From Streptomyces aurantiacus (GTDB taxonomy: Bacteria; Actinomycetota; Actinomycetes; Streptomycetales; Streptomycetaceae), in assembly GCF_001418335.1 (NCBI RefSeq), contig NZ_LIPP01000099.1, forward strand, positions 1 to 64,000: a stretch of 64,000 nt of DNA, read 5' to 3'. The notes beneath the pieces are model-generated. The model ran no database searches and had not been told where the DNA came from. It saw only the letters and a program-made list of their open reading frames with translations. Shown piece after piece: positions 19,593-29,207 of the stretch. Position 1 is the stretch's first letter, and each line of letters opens with the position of its first letter. Made by a program: the position numbers and the translations under genes.

Positions 19593-20225
19593 TCAGTCCC
19601 GGGTGGTGAGGATGGCGCGGGCGAAGGAGCCGTCGGCGCCGACCAGTTTGGTGGGCAGGCAGGTCAAGTCGTAGGTTCCGGCGGGTACTTGGTCGAGGTC
19701 CGCGTTCTCCAGGATGAGCACGCCGGCGCCCAGCAGGGAGTGGTGGACGTCCCAGGTGTCGGTGCGGTGGTGGCTCTCGATGGTGAGGTAGTCGATGCCG
19801 ATGAGTTCGACCTCGTGCTCGATCAGCCAGTCGGCCGCCTTCGGGGAGAGGCCCACCCACTGCGGGGCGCGTTCGGTCTCCTTGAGGGGGCCCGCGGAGT
19901 TGGAGGTCTTGAGCAGGACGCGGGTGTGCCCGGCCGCCCCGCCCTCCTCCAGGTGATGCGGTTCCACGTCTCCGTCGACGTGGGTGAGGTCCACGACCAG
20001 GGCGGGGCCGACCAGCGAGTGCAGGGACACCTCGTCGATGGGGGTGGCGCCGTCGCGGAAGTGGGCGGGGGCGTCGACGTGCGTGCCGGTGTGGGCGCCG
20101 AGCCGCCAGCGCGTGACGTTGGAGGCGTCGCCGTCGGAGAGGGATTCGACGACCTCGACCTCGGGCTTGCGTCCCCAGTGCAGCATCTCGGGGTGGATGG
20201 GCAGGGTGATGTCGTAGATCTTCAC
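19593..20225 (-). CDS. Cyclase/kynurenine-formamidase-like metal hydrolase
   Basis: A 210-residue member of the cyclase family (kynurenine formamidase/isatin hydrolase type). The metal motif HTGTHVDAPAHF is complete, with His45, His49, Asp51 and His55. These enzymes hydrolyse amide or cyclic imide/lactam bonds using a divalent metal. The start is GTG, overlapping the stop of the creatininase-like gene by four bases (GTGA), so the pair is coupled. The substrate is unknown; in this operon it may open or deformylate a ring made by the preceding enzymes. Confidence 0.88.
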   Translation of the reverse strand: MKIYDITLPIHPEMLHWGRKPEVEVVESLSDGDASNVTRWRLGAHTGTHVDAPAHFRDGATPIDEVSLHSLVGPALVVDLTHVDGDVEPHHLEEGGAAGHTRVLLKTSNSAGPLKETERAPQWVGLSPKAADWLIEHEVELIGIDYLTIESHHRTDTWDVHHSLLGAGVLILENADLDQVPAGTYDLTCLPTKLVGADGSFARAILTTRD

Positions 20226-21073
20226 GCGGTCGCTCCGGGGCGGTGGGTCGGGTCGGGCCAGGGCTCGTGCACGGCGGCCGACACGGCGCGGGCGGTGGTG
20301 AGCAGGCAGCGGTCGAACTCCTCGCCGCCGTGCTCGGCGTCGGCGTCGGCCACGTCGCGGCCCCAGACTCCGGTCTCGCTGACCTGGTCCATCCGGTAGT
20401 CCCAGAAGGAGTCCACGTCGGTGTGTGAGGTGGCCAGGTCCATCCGGACCAGTTCGGGGTGGAGGTGGAGCATGACCGAGGTCTCGAAGAAGTTGGCGTG
20501 CATCAGGCCCCGGCCGTACTGGACGTGCCCGTCGACCTCGGGGCCGGGATACATCGTCACGTAGCCCAGGGCCCGTACGCGGGCGTCGCGGTGGCGTACC
20601 CGGAGCTTCTCCGCGGACACGTCGAGCGCGCCGTTGTTCCAGATGTGCCCGTTGAGCAGGATGAACTGCCGTACTCCGGAGGCGTACAGGGAGTCGATGA
20701 CGTCCTCCACCACGGCGATCATCGTCTCCGGGCGCAGCGCGACCGTGCCGCCGAAGTCGCCGTGGGAGGCGGAGACGCCGAAGCCGATCGGTGGCACCAC
20801 CGGTACGCCGGTGAGCGCGGAGACGCCGAGGGCGACGGCGCGGCAGATGAGGGTGTCGACGGCCAGCGGCAGATGCGGTCCGTGCTGTTCGGTGGCGCCG
20901 ACGGGGATGATCACGGCGTTCTGCGCGGCGGCGGTGGACTCAGCCTGCTGCCAGGTCAGTTCCTCCCACCGGACCGGCACTCCGGAGCCGCCGAGTTCGG
21001 CGGCGAGTGCGGGAACGTCCAGGCCGGTGGGGACGGGCTGCTGTCCGAAAAGTTCGGGGACGGCTGGTGTCAT
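20222..21073 (-). CDS. Creatininase-family amidohydrolase
   Basis: A 283-residue creatininase-fold protein. The first metal cluster is present: Glu62 and His64 in GATEQHGPHLPLAVD, with Asp73; His104 lies in HGDFGG. The second signature is unusual: N-G-H143-I-W-N-N where the family shows NGHGGN, or NGHYEN in creatininase itself. The bulky Trp replaces a Gly or a metal-binding Glu. The family opens small cyclic amides or cleaves amides with two metals. The start is ATG 21073 after GAAGGAAG; a longer in-frame extension overlaps the deaminase gene and is low complexity. It may be a lactam hydrolase acting on a nonstandard substrate. Confidence 0.85.
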   Translation of the reverse strand: MTPAVPELFGQQPVPTGLDVPALAAELGGSGVPVRWEELTWQQAESTAAAQNAVIIPVGATEQHGPHLPLAVDTLICRAVALGVSALTGVPVVPPIGFGVSASHGDFGGTVALRPETMIAVVEDVIDSLYASGVRQFILLNGHIWNNGALDVSAEKLRVRHRDARVRALGYVTMYPGPEVDGHVQYGRGLMHANFFETSVMLHLHPELVRMDLATSHTDVDSFWDYRMDQVSETGVWGRDVADADAEHGGEEFDRCLLTTARAVSAAVHEPWPDPTHRPGATA

Positions 21074-21126
21074 GGTGCTTCCTTCTTCTGCGGTGCCGGG
21101 TTCGCTGCCTGGTTCGCTGTCGGGGG

Positions 21127-21651
21127 TCACCATGCGCGCCGGCTCTTGTCCGGGAGCAGGTCGAGGGCTTGGACCGGAACGACCTCGTTGTCCTCGACCG
21201 TGGTGATCCAGACCCTCGCGTCCGGGCTGTAGTCGCTGATGAGTTCCCGGCAGACACCGCACGGCGCGATCACCCGGAACTGTCCGGCGGGCTTGATCTG
21301 GACGGAGACGACCGAGGTGACGTCCAGCGGCTGCCCGCCGGGATATGCCCCGCGGGCCGCTCCCAGGGCGACACCCTCGGCGCAGATGGAGCTGCGCCGG
21401 CAGGAGCCTTCGAGATGGACGCCGGTGTGTACTGCTCCGTCGGCCGTGCGCACCGCGGACGCCACCTCGTGCCGGCCGTCGCGCCAGACGCGGGCCAGCA
21501 ACTCCTGGGCGAGCGTGAGCAGTTCGACGTCGTCGTCGCTCATGGACGCGGGCACGGCGACGCGCGCGACGCCGGTCCGCGCCGCCGGCGCCGTCGCGGT
21601 GCCGGTGTCCGTGTCCGTGTCCGTGTCCGTGTCGGACGGTGCGGGGCTCAC
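21127..21651 (-). CDS. Cytidine/blasticidin-S deaminase-like protein
   Basis: A 174-residue zinc deaminase of the cytidine deaminase superfamily. The zinc and proton-shuttle motif is C90-A-E92 (SICAEGVAL), and the second pair is PCGVC (Cys131, Cys134). The core is about 130 residues, the usual size for cytidine or blasticidin-S deaminase. The chosen start is GTG 21651, which overlaps the amidohydrolase stop as GTGA; an internal ATG at MSDDDVELL would remove a repetitive Asp-Thr tail coded by a hexanucleotide repeat. It follows an ABC importer and an amidohydrolase, so it probably deaminates an imported heterocycle or its fragment. The substrate is not readable from the sequence. Confidence 0.85.
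   Translation of the reverse strand: MSPAPSDTDTDTDTDTGTATAPAARTGVARVAVPASMSDDDVELLTLAQELLARVWRDGRHEVASAVRTADGAVHTGVHLEGSCRRSSICAEGVALGAARGAYPGGQPLDVTSVVSVQIKPAGQFRVIAPCGVCRELISDYSPDARVWITTVEDNEVVPVQALDLLPDKSRRAW
21605..21634. repeat. Hexanucleotide tandem repeat (GTGTCC)5
   Basis: Four perfect GTGTCC units plus one GTGTCG. On the minus strand they encode alternating Asp-Thr near the N-terminus of the deaminase-like protein. This is a likely slippage-prone linker. Confidence 0.9.
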
Positions 21652-22412
21652 TCGGTGATCCCGAGCAGGCGTGCCATGTTGCCGCCCTCGACGAGCGCGC
21701 GGTCCTTGTCGTCCGGGATCGCCTTCGCGATCTTCATGCGTTCCAGGTCGAAGTCGGAGCCGGGCCACTCGCTGCCCAGGAGGATCTTCTCGGGACCCAG
21801 CCGGGCGTAGGCCCGCTTCACGTCGCTCATCAGCGTCGCCGAGGTCTCCAGGTACACGTGGGGCTGCCGTTCGGCGACGATGATCGCTTCGGGCACGTTC
21901 CACACGGCGCCCATGTGGGCGATGATCGTCGGGACCTGGGGGTGGTCGCGGGCGATCTCCTCGATGGACAGCGGGGCGCAGAAGGAGTCGTCCAGGGCGT
22001 TGATCAGGACCATCAGGCCGCGCCGTGCGCAGGCCTCGAACAGCGGGTCGAGCAGGCCGTGGTCGGCGACGTGGTAGCCGTGCAGGCTGGGGTGGAGCTT
22101 GAGGCCCACCAGCCCTGCGTCGGCCATGCGGTCGATCTCTTCGAGGGCGTCGTCGGCCTGCGGCAGGACCTGCCCGAAGCCGAAGAAGCGGTCGGGGTGG
22201 GCGGCGACCAGGGAGCTGATGAAGTCGTTCTCGATGCGCTGGGCGAGCGAGCAGACCATGGCCATGTCGACGCCGGCGGCGTCCATCCGGTCCAGGATGC
22301 GCCGGGGTTCGAACGGGGTGTACGGCGGCGGCGCCTCCCCCTTGCGGACGCCGGTGAGGTAGTCCGACCGTCCCCGGACGTCCTGGGTCGTGTTGTACGC
22401 GTCGATGATCAC
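21648..22412 (-). CDS. Amidohydrolase_2-family protein with altered metal site
   Basis: A 254-residue TIM-barrel protein of the amidohydrolase-related (ACMSD/PDC-hydrolase-like) family. Conserved blocks include GLKLHPSLHGY (His107), IIAHMG (His166) and LLGSEWP near 213-217. The N-terminal metal motif, normally DxHxH, reads DAYNTT, so both His ligands are absent. The usual Asp after GS is Glu215. It may bind metal differently, work without metal as some decarboxylases or lyases might, or be catalytically changed. The start is GTG in a GTGA overlap with the ATPase gene upstream, and its own stop overlaps the deaminase start in the same way. Confidence 0.85.
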   Translation of the reverse strand: MIIDAYNTTQDVRGRSDYLTGVRKGEAPPPYTPFEPRRILDRMDAAGVDMAMVCSLAQRIENDFISSLVAAHPDRFFGFGQVLPQADDALEEIDRMADAGLVGLKLHPSLHGYHVADHGLLDPLFEACARRGLMVLINALDDSFCAPLSIEEIARDHPQVPTIIAHMGAVWNVPEAIIVAERQPHVYLETSATLMSDVKRAYARLGPEKILLGSEWPGSDFDLERMKIAKAIPDDKDRALVEGGNMARLLGITE

Positions 22413-23478
22413 GCGGGATCAGCCTTTCTCGACTGGGCTCGGCTGGGCAGCGCTGGGCCGGTCACCAGGGGCAGGTGGCAGCGCACGGTGCGGCCGGGTG
22501 CGACGGTCCGCAGTTCCGGCATGCGGGTGCGGCACTGGGCCTCGGCGAAGGGGCAGCGGGTCTGGAAGAGGCAGCCGGCCGGCGGGTTCGCGGGATCGGG
22601 CAGTTCGCCCTCCAGGACCCGTCGCTCGCGCCGCCCGCTGGGGCGCAGGGACGGAACCGAGGACAGCAGCGCTTCGGAGTAGGGATGGGCGGGGCCGGAG
22701 AAGAAGTCGTCGCGGGACGCGACCTCGATGATCTGGCCCAGGTACATGACGGCCACGCGGTCGGCGATGTGCCGTACGACGCCCAGGTCGTGGGAGATGA
22801 ACAGCATGGTCAGGCCGCGCTCGCGGACCATGTCCGACAGCAGGTTCAGTACCTGCGCCTGGATGGAGACGTCCAGCGCGGAGACCGCCTCGTCCGCCAC
22901 GACGAACTTGGGCGAGGAGGCCAGTGCGCGGGCGATGCCGATGCGCTGGCGCTGTCCTCCGGAGAACTCGTGCGGCCTGCGCGGGCCCGCCTCGGCGCCG
23001 AGGCCCACGCGTTCCAGCAGCTCCGCCACGATCGGCCCGGCTTCGGCCTTGCTCACGCCGCGCGCCCGCAGCAGCGGTTCGGCGACGATGTCGGCGATCC
23101 TGCGCCGCGGATTGAGCGAGCCGAACGGGTCCTGGAACACCATCTGCAGGTCGGCGCGGGTGCGCCGCAGCCGGGTACCCCTGAGCCGGGTGATGTTCAG
23201 GCCGAGGAAGTCGATGGTGCCGGACGCGGGCTCGATCACCCGCAGCAGGGCCCGGCCCAGGGTGGACTTCCCGCAGCCCGACTCACCGACCAGGCCCAGC
23301 GTCTCGCCTTCGAGGATCTCCAGATCGACGTCGCGCAGCGCCCGGACCTTGCCGCCCGAGCGGCCGCGGAACTCGACGCGCAGTTTCTCGGCCCGGATGA
23401 GCGGCGTGCCGGGCGGCGCCGCGGGTACCGGGCCGTCGGCCTCGGTGGCGGAGGTGGCGGAGGTAGCCGGTGGCGAGG

Positions 23479-23482
<4 letters not shown>
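22409..23482 (-). CDS. Oligopeptide-type ABC transporter ATPase (OppF/DppF-like)
   Basis: A 357-residue ATPase. Walker A is GESGCGKST (66-74), the signature is SGGQRQR, Walker B is FVVADEAVSALD, and the switch His is in FISHDLG. The C-terminal oligopeptide-ABC extension with spaced Cys (CLFQTRCPFAEAQC) is present. It should pair with the neighbouring OppD-like ATPase to power the two permeases in this operon. The start is ATG within the ATGA overlap with that ATPase gene. An Ala/Thr/Glu-rich tail of about 28 residues precedes the ABC domain. Confidence 0.94.
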
Positions 23483-24617
<1,135 letters not shown>

Positions 24618-24621
<4 letters not shown>

Positions 24622-25346
24622 GACGTGCCGCTCACGGCCGTGGCCGCGGTGTGGATCAGGTCGGCCACCCGCTGTGGGTGCACGAGCGTCGTGTAGTGGC
24701 TGCCCGGTACGTGTTCGGTGACGGCCTTCATCCGGGCGGCCATGTCGCGCTGCGCGTCCGGGCGCAGGGTGCGGTCGTCGTCGGCGACCAGGTACCAGGC
24801 GGGGAGGGTGTCCCAGGCCGGCTTCCCGGTCGGCTGGGTGAAGATGAGGTTCTCCGCCTTGCGTCCCTCGGCCTCGACGACGGCCCGTTGCGCGGGCGAC
24901 AGGTCGGGGCCTATCTCGGCCCAGAACTCCTCGCTGGGTTCCGACTTCCACTCCCCGTTGGGGCCGCGCCGCATGAACGCCGAGATCTCCGCGGGTTCGT
25001 AGCGTTCGACGATGCCGTTGACGGTCTCGCCCTCGTCGGGGCCGAACGCCGCGATGTAGACCAGGCCGCGGACGGCGGGGTGCCGGCCGGCGTTGGTGAT
25101 GACCGCGCCCCCGTAGGAGTGGCCGACGAGGAGCAGCGGTCCTCCGGGCAGCGATCCTGTCGCCTTCTCGATGGACTCCTCGATGAACTTCTCGATGACC
25201 GTGGTGGTGTGGGCCACGTCCTCGTCGAGGGAGGTCAGGGGGTTGGTGACGGCGACCGTCCGGTGTCCCCGGGCGGCGAGCAGGGGCTCGACCTCCGACC
25301 ATGTGGTGGGGCGTCCGCCCGCTCCGTGGACCAGCACGATGTCCAT
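24618..25346 (-). CDS. Alpha/beta-fold hydrolase
   Basis: A 242-residue alpha/beta hydrolase of the pyrethroid-hydrolase/hydroxynitrile-lyase-like type. It shows the oxyanion region VHGAGGRPTTW, nucleophile elbow GHSYGG, acid region VADDDRTL and a late catalytic His in GSHYTTL. The family cleaves esters or amides, or lyses cyanohydrins. The gene sits between the permease and ATPase genes of the importer, starting at ATG five bases after the permease stop. It probably makes an early cut in the imported compound. Confidence 0.9.
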
Positions 25347-25351
25347 GCGGC

Positions 25352-26437
25352 TCAGCCTTTCCGTATACGGGGATCGAGGATCATGTAGAGCACGTCCACC
25401 GCGTAGTTGACGAGGACGAACAGCAGGGCGATGGCGAGCGCGGCTCCTTGCACCACCGGGTAGTCGCGCTGGAGCACGCCCTGCACCAGCAGCCGGCCGA
25501 CGCCGCCGTAGGAGAAGACCGTCTCGGTGATCACGGAGCCGCCCAGCAGGGACCCGAACTGCAGGCCGAGGACCGTCACGATGGGCAGCCAGGAGTTGCG
25601 CAGGACGTGGCGGCGGATCACCGCGGACTCGCCGAGTCCCTTCATTCGGGCGGTCCTGACGAAGTCGTCGCCGAGGACGTCCAGGACCGAGGCACGCACG
25701 ATGCGGGTGATGTAGCCGGCCATGGACAGCGCCAGGGTGGTGGCGGGCAGGATCAGGTGCTGGATCCAGGGGCCGATCAGTTCGGGGCGGTTCTGCAGCA
25801 TCGCGTCGATGACGACGAAGTTGGTCGTGGGCCGGTAGTCGAGCGAACTCGGCAGCCGTCCCAGCACGGGCAGCCAGCGCAGCCAGACGCCGAAGACGAC
25901 GATGGCGATGACCCCGAGCGCGAACCACGGCAGGGAGAAGCTGACGGTCGCCACGGCCCGGGTGGCGGTGTCGATCCAGGTGCCCTTGCGCAGCGCGGCG
26001 ATCACGCCGGTGACCACGCCCAGGAGCACGGCGATGGTCATCGCGGCCAGGGTCAGTTCGATGGTGCCCGGGAGGGCGTCGCCCAGCAGGCCAAGGACGC
26101 TGTTGGAGCCGAAGAACGATTCGCCGAAGCGCAGGTGCACCAGGTTGTCGAGGTAGGTGCCGTACTGGGTGAGCAGCGGCTGGTCGAGGCCGAGCGCCTC
26201 ACCGGCGCGGGCCTGGTTCCGCGCTATCTCCGCGGCCGTCAGGTTCGTGCCGCCGCCGGCCAGGGAGGCGGTGGGCGAGCCGGGCAGCAGGCGCATCGCG
26301 ATGAACACCAGGGTCGCCAGCGCGAACAGGACGACCGGGATGCCCAGGAGCCTGCGGAACATGGCCCACAGGGTGTCGGCCCGTTCGGACCGGGGGCGGT
26401 GCGGGCGCCGCAGTCGCGGCAGCGGGAGCGTGCTCAT
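25352..26437 (-). CDS. ABC transporter permease (OppB/DppB-like)
   Basis: A 361-residue inner-membrane permease with the DppB layout: a first helix near 31-50 (FRRLLGIPVVLFALATLVFI), a long extracytoplasmic loop, then five more helices. The EAA-like coupling loop contains RMKGLGESAVIRRHVLRNS. It forms the import channel with the OppC-like protein. The start ATG shares four bases (ATGA) with the upstream permease gene. Confidence 0.93.
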   Translation of the reverse strand: MSTLPLPRLRRPHRPRSERADTLWAMFRRLLGIPVVLFALATLVFIAMRLLPGSPTASLAGGGTNLTAAEIARNQARAGEALGLDQPLLTQYGTYLDNLVHLRFGESFFGSNSVLGLLGDALPGTIELTLAAMTIAVLLGVVTGVIAALRKGTWIDTATRAVATVSFSLPWFALGVIAIVVFGVWLRWLPVLGRLPSSLDYRPTTNFVVIDAMLQNRPELIGPWIQHLILPATTLALSMAGYITRIVRASVLDVLGDDFVRTARMKGLGESAVIRRHVLRNSWLPIVTVLGLQFGSLLGGSVITETVFSYGGVGRLLVQGVLQRDYPVVQGAALAIALLFVLVNYAVDVLYMILDPRIRKG

Positions 26438-27345
26438 GCGGAGCCCTTCGGGTCGAGCGCGTCCCGCAGGTCGTCGCCCACGAAGTTGCAGGCCACGACG
26501 AACAGCAGGGTCAGGGTCGCCGGAAGCACCACCAGGCGGGGCGCGGAGTAGAGGAACTCCTGGCCCGCCTGGACCATGTAGCCCCAGTCGGGGGTGGGCG
26601 GCTGGATGCCGAGGCCGAGGTAGGACAGTCCTGCGGCGAAGCCGGCCGCGACCGACAGGGTCATGACGATCTGGGCCACCATCGGCCCGGCGATGTTGGG
26701 CAGGATCTCCTGGACCAGGACGCGCGGCGTGCGGGTGCCTCCCAGCCGGGCGGCGACGACGTAGTCCCGGGCCGTCTCCCTGGCCGCGAGCGCCCGGGCC
26801 AGCCGCGCCAAGCCGGGGGCGAGGGAGACGCCGACCCCGATGACGAGGCTGGTGGTGCCCGGTCCGGCGGCGGCGACCAGCAGGATGACCAGGAGGATGG
26901 AGGGGAAGGCCAGGGCCAGGTCGACGGCGCGCATCAGCACCTGTTCGACGGCGCCGCCCGCGTAGCCGGCGAGCAGGCCGACGCCGGTGCCGACCACGGC
27001 GGCCAGCGCGGTCGAGGCGAACGCCACGAACAGGAGCGGCCGCGCCCCGTGCACCAGCCGGGCCAGTTCGTCCCGGCCCAGGTCGTCGGTGCCGAGCGGG
27101 TGGCCGGGCGAGCCGAACGGCAGCAGCGCCGCATTCGTCTGCCGGACCGGGTCGGCCGAGATCAGCAGGGGTCCGACGAGGGCGATGAGGACGATCGCGA
27201 CCAGGAACACCCAGGACACCATCGCGGGCCAGGACGTACCGATGCCGCGCTGCCGCAGTCTCGCCGCCCACCTGCCGGAACTCGCGCGACCGAGGCCGGG
27301 ACCCGTACGGCCGGCATCGAGACCCGTACCCGTGTGGTCAGACAC
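26434..27345 (-). CDS. ABC transporter permease (OppC/DppC-like)
   Basis: A 303-residue permease with a cytoplasmic N-tail, a first helix near 40-60, the OppC motif GTDDLGRDELARLVHGAR, and further helices with the coupling loop RLGGTRTPRVLVQEILPN. It is the partner of the OppB-like permease. The start is GTG overlapping the binding-protein stop by eight bases, so expression is linked to the binding protein. Confidence 0.93.
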   Translation of the reverse strand: MSDHTGTGLDAGRTGPGLGRASSGRWAARLRQRGIGTSWPAMVSWVFLVAIVLIALVGPLLISADPVRQTNAALLPFGSPGHPLGTDDLGRDELARLVHGARPLLFVAFASTALAAVVGTGVGLLAGYAGGAVEQVLMRAVDLALAFPSILLVILLVAAAGPGTTSLVIGVGVSLAPGLARLARALAARETARDYVVAARLGGTRTPRVLVQEILPNIAGPMVAQIVMTLSVAAGFAAGLSYLGLGIQPPTPDWGYMVQAGQEFLYSAPRLVVLPATLTLLFVVACNFVGDDLRDALDPKGSA

Positions 27346-29005
27346 TGGCTTTCTCCATGAAACAGCGGTGGTTTCCGAGTGCGGCGGTGTTGATGCCCTT
27401 CACCTCGGCTCCGCTGACCACCAGGTTGGTGGAGCAGGCCAGCATCGCGATCACCATGTACTCCTCGGCCCAGCGCCGCTGGATCTTGGAGTAGGCGGCG
27501 GTGCGCTTCTTGCCGACCGGCAGGTTCTTGGCCACCAGCAGGTCCTCGGCCAGGGTGTCGACGCCGTCCAGCGTGTCCAGGCCGGTGATGGTGCTGCCGT
27601 AGAGGCCGGCGGGGTTGGCCATGGAGCCGACCATGTTGTTGGGGTCGGGGACGTAGGAGTTGCGCTCCCAGATCATCAGGTCGTGGTAGTCGTCCTTGCC
27701 GTCGCTGAGCCGACTGAAGTACGAGGCGGGGTCGACGGAGGTGGTCTTCACCTTGAACCCGGCGTCCTCCAGGTTCTGCTTGACGATCTGCGCGGCCTTG
27801 GGGTGCCAGGAGTCGCCGGCCGCCATCAGCCCCAGCTCCCTGCCCACCGCTCCGGCCTCCTTCAGGAGCTTCTTCGCCTGCGCGAGGTTCTTCGTGCTCA
27901 GGTCGGCGAGGCCGGTGTCGTAGCCGTTCTGGGCGGGCGGGATCGTGTAGCCGTCGGGCTCGCTGGCCACACCGAAGAACGCCTGCTGGACGATCGCCTT
28001 GCGGTCGATGGCCAGGTTGATGGCCTTGCGCACCTTCAGTTCGGGAACGCGCCGGGCGTCGATCATCAGGATCGCGTCGAAGCCCTCCTTGGTGTCGTGG
28101 ACGGTGACCGAGGGGTCGGACTTCAGCTGCTCGACGGCCGAGTAGGGCGTGAACTGGGTGGCGGACACGTCCCCGCTGAGCAGGGAGCTGACGATCGCCG
28201 AGGGGTCCTGCACCTGGCGCAGGACCAGGCGGTCGATCGGCGGCCGGCCGAGCCGGAAGTCGTCGAAGGCCTCAAGGGTGACGGACTGGCCGGAGGTGGC
28301 CGAGGCGAACTTGAAAGGGCCGATGCCGACGAGGTGCTTGCCTATGCCGGACCCGTACTTGTCCAGGGCGGCCTTGGAGATGACCCGGCCGCCGATGTCG
28401 GAGAGCTGGGCGAGGACGGTCCGGTCGGGCGCCTTCAGCACCAGCTCGACGGTCAGGTCGTCCTCGGCGGTCAGCGAGGCGACGTTGTTGCCGAGGGAGG
28501 CGAGCGGTCTGGACGCGCCCTTCGGCAGGGTCTTGTTCTCCGGGTCGAACTGCCGGTTCAGGCTGGCCAGGACATCGGCGGAGGACAGCGTCGTACCGTC
28601 GTGGAACTTCACGCCCTCGCGGAGGGTGAAGGTGTAGGTGAGCTGGTCGTCGGAGATCTGCCAGCTCTTGGCCAGGTCCGGCGTGGGTTCGTTGGACTCG
28701 AAGGAGATGAAGGTCAGGCCGCGGCAGATGCAGTCCACCGCCATCCAGTCCCCCAGCGTCGTGTAGAAGGCGGGGTCGTTGACCGCGCTGGTGGAGTCGA
28801 TCGCCAGGGTGAGGGTGCCGCCCTTGCCGGATCCACCGCCGGACTCCTCGGACCCGCCGTCGGCCACTCCGCAGGCGGTGAGCAGCGGGGTCAGTCCGAA
28901 GCCCACTCCGACGCCGAGGACACTGGCGCCGCGCAGCATGGTGCGGCGGGACACCTGCGGTCCGGCCGGGCGGAGTGCGGGCGATCCCTGCGACTGATCC
29001 GGCAT
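27338..29005 (-). CDS. Extracellular solute-binding lipoprotein, family 5 (peptide/nickel type)
   Basis: A 555-residue substrate-binding protein. The signal has a twin-arginine-like start (SRRTMLRG, Arg20-21) and a lipobox LTAC with lipidated Cys45, then a Gly/Ser linker. The mature part has the SBP_bac_5 order: YTFTLREGVKFHDG, then LKVRKAINLAIDRKAIV, and a C-terminal lobe with WERNSYVPDPNN. It captures a peptide or similar-sized ligand for the permeases encoded next. It is first in the 11-gene operon, with GGAGG five bases before ATG and paired GGATC dyads just upstream. Confidence 0.94.
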   Translation of the reverse strand: MPDQSQGSPALRPAGPQVSRRTMLRGASVLGVGVGFGLTPLLTACGVADGGSEESGGGSGKGGTLTLAIDSTSAVNDPAFYTTLGDWMAVDCICRGLTFISFESNEPTPDLAKSWQISDDQLTYTFTLREGVKFHDGTTLSSADVLASLNRQFDPENKTLPKGASRPLASLGNNVASLTAEDDLTVELVLKAPDRTVLAQLSDIGGRVISKAALDKYGSGIGKHLVGIGPFKFASATSGQSVTLEAFDDFRLGRPPIDRLVLRQVQDPSAIVSSLLSGDVSATQFTPYSAVEQLKSDPSVTVHDTKEGFDAILMIDARRVPELKVRKAINLAIDRKAIVQQAFFGVASEPDGYTIPPAQNGYDTGLADLSTKNLAQAKKLLKEAGAVGRELGLMAAGDSWHPKAAQIVKQNLEDAGFKVKTTSVDPASYFSRLSDGKDDYHDLMIWERNSYVPDPNNMVGSMANPAGLYGSTITGLDTLDGVDTLAEDLLVAKNLPVGKKRTAAYSKIQRRWAEEYMVIAMLACSTNLVVSGAEVKGINTAALGNHRCFMEKASV

Positions 29006-29047
29006 GAGGGCCTCCTTGGGGCGCCGTTCCTCTGAAACCTCTGAGGG

Positions 29048-29083
29048 AATGGATCTAATCTCGTCTTGATTGGATCCAAAATC
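29048..29083. promoter_or_regulatory. Paired GntR-type operator upstream of importer operon
   Basis: Two dyads with centres 21 bp apart: AATGGATCTAAT (centre 29053/54) and ATTGGATCCAAA (centre 29074/75, core TTGGATCCAA at 29070-29079). They end about 42 bases before the binding-protein ATG. Read leftward, TTGGAT and TAGATC with a 16-base gap could also serve as -35/-10 elements, so the sites may overlap the promoter. Similar pairs occur at two other places near the GntR gene. Confidence 0.65.
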
Positions 29084-29207
29084 ATCGTGTCCGGCTCGCG
29101 AGTCCGAGCCGTGTCCCGGGTGTTACGAGCACATGAAACCGGGATCTTGTGTGTTATCTGCCGAGATCTCCCGCCAGACAGGGTCCAGGCTGGTTTATGA
29201 CGGCTGG

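Noticed and set aside
29048-29083. The paired GGATC sites as plain -35/-10 promoter elements
   Set aside because: TTGGAT and TAGATC could be promoter hexamers at this locus, but the full palindromic form at 39068 and the three-site array at 31185 favour an operator. Overlap of both functions remains possible.
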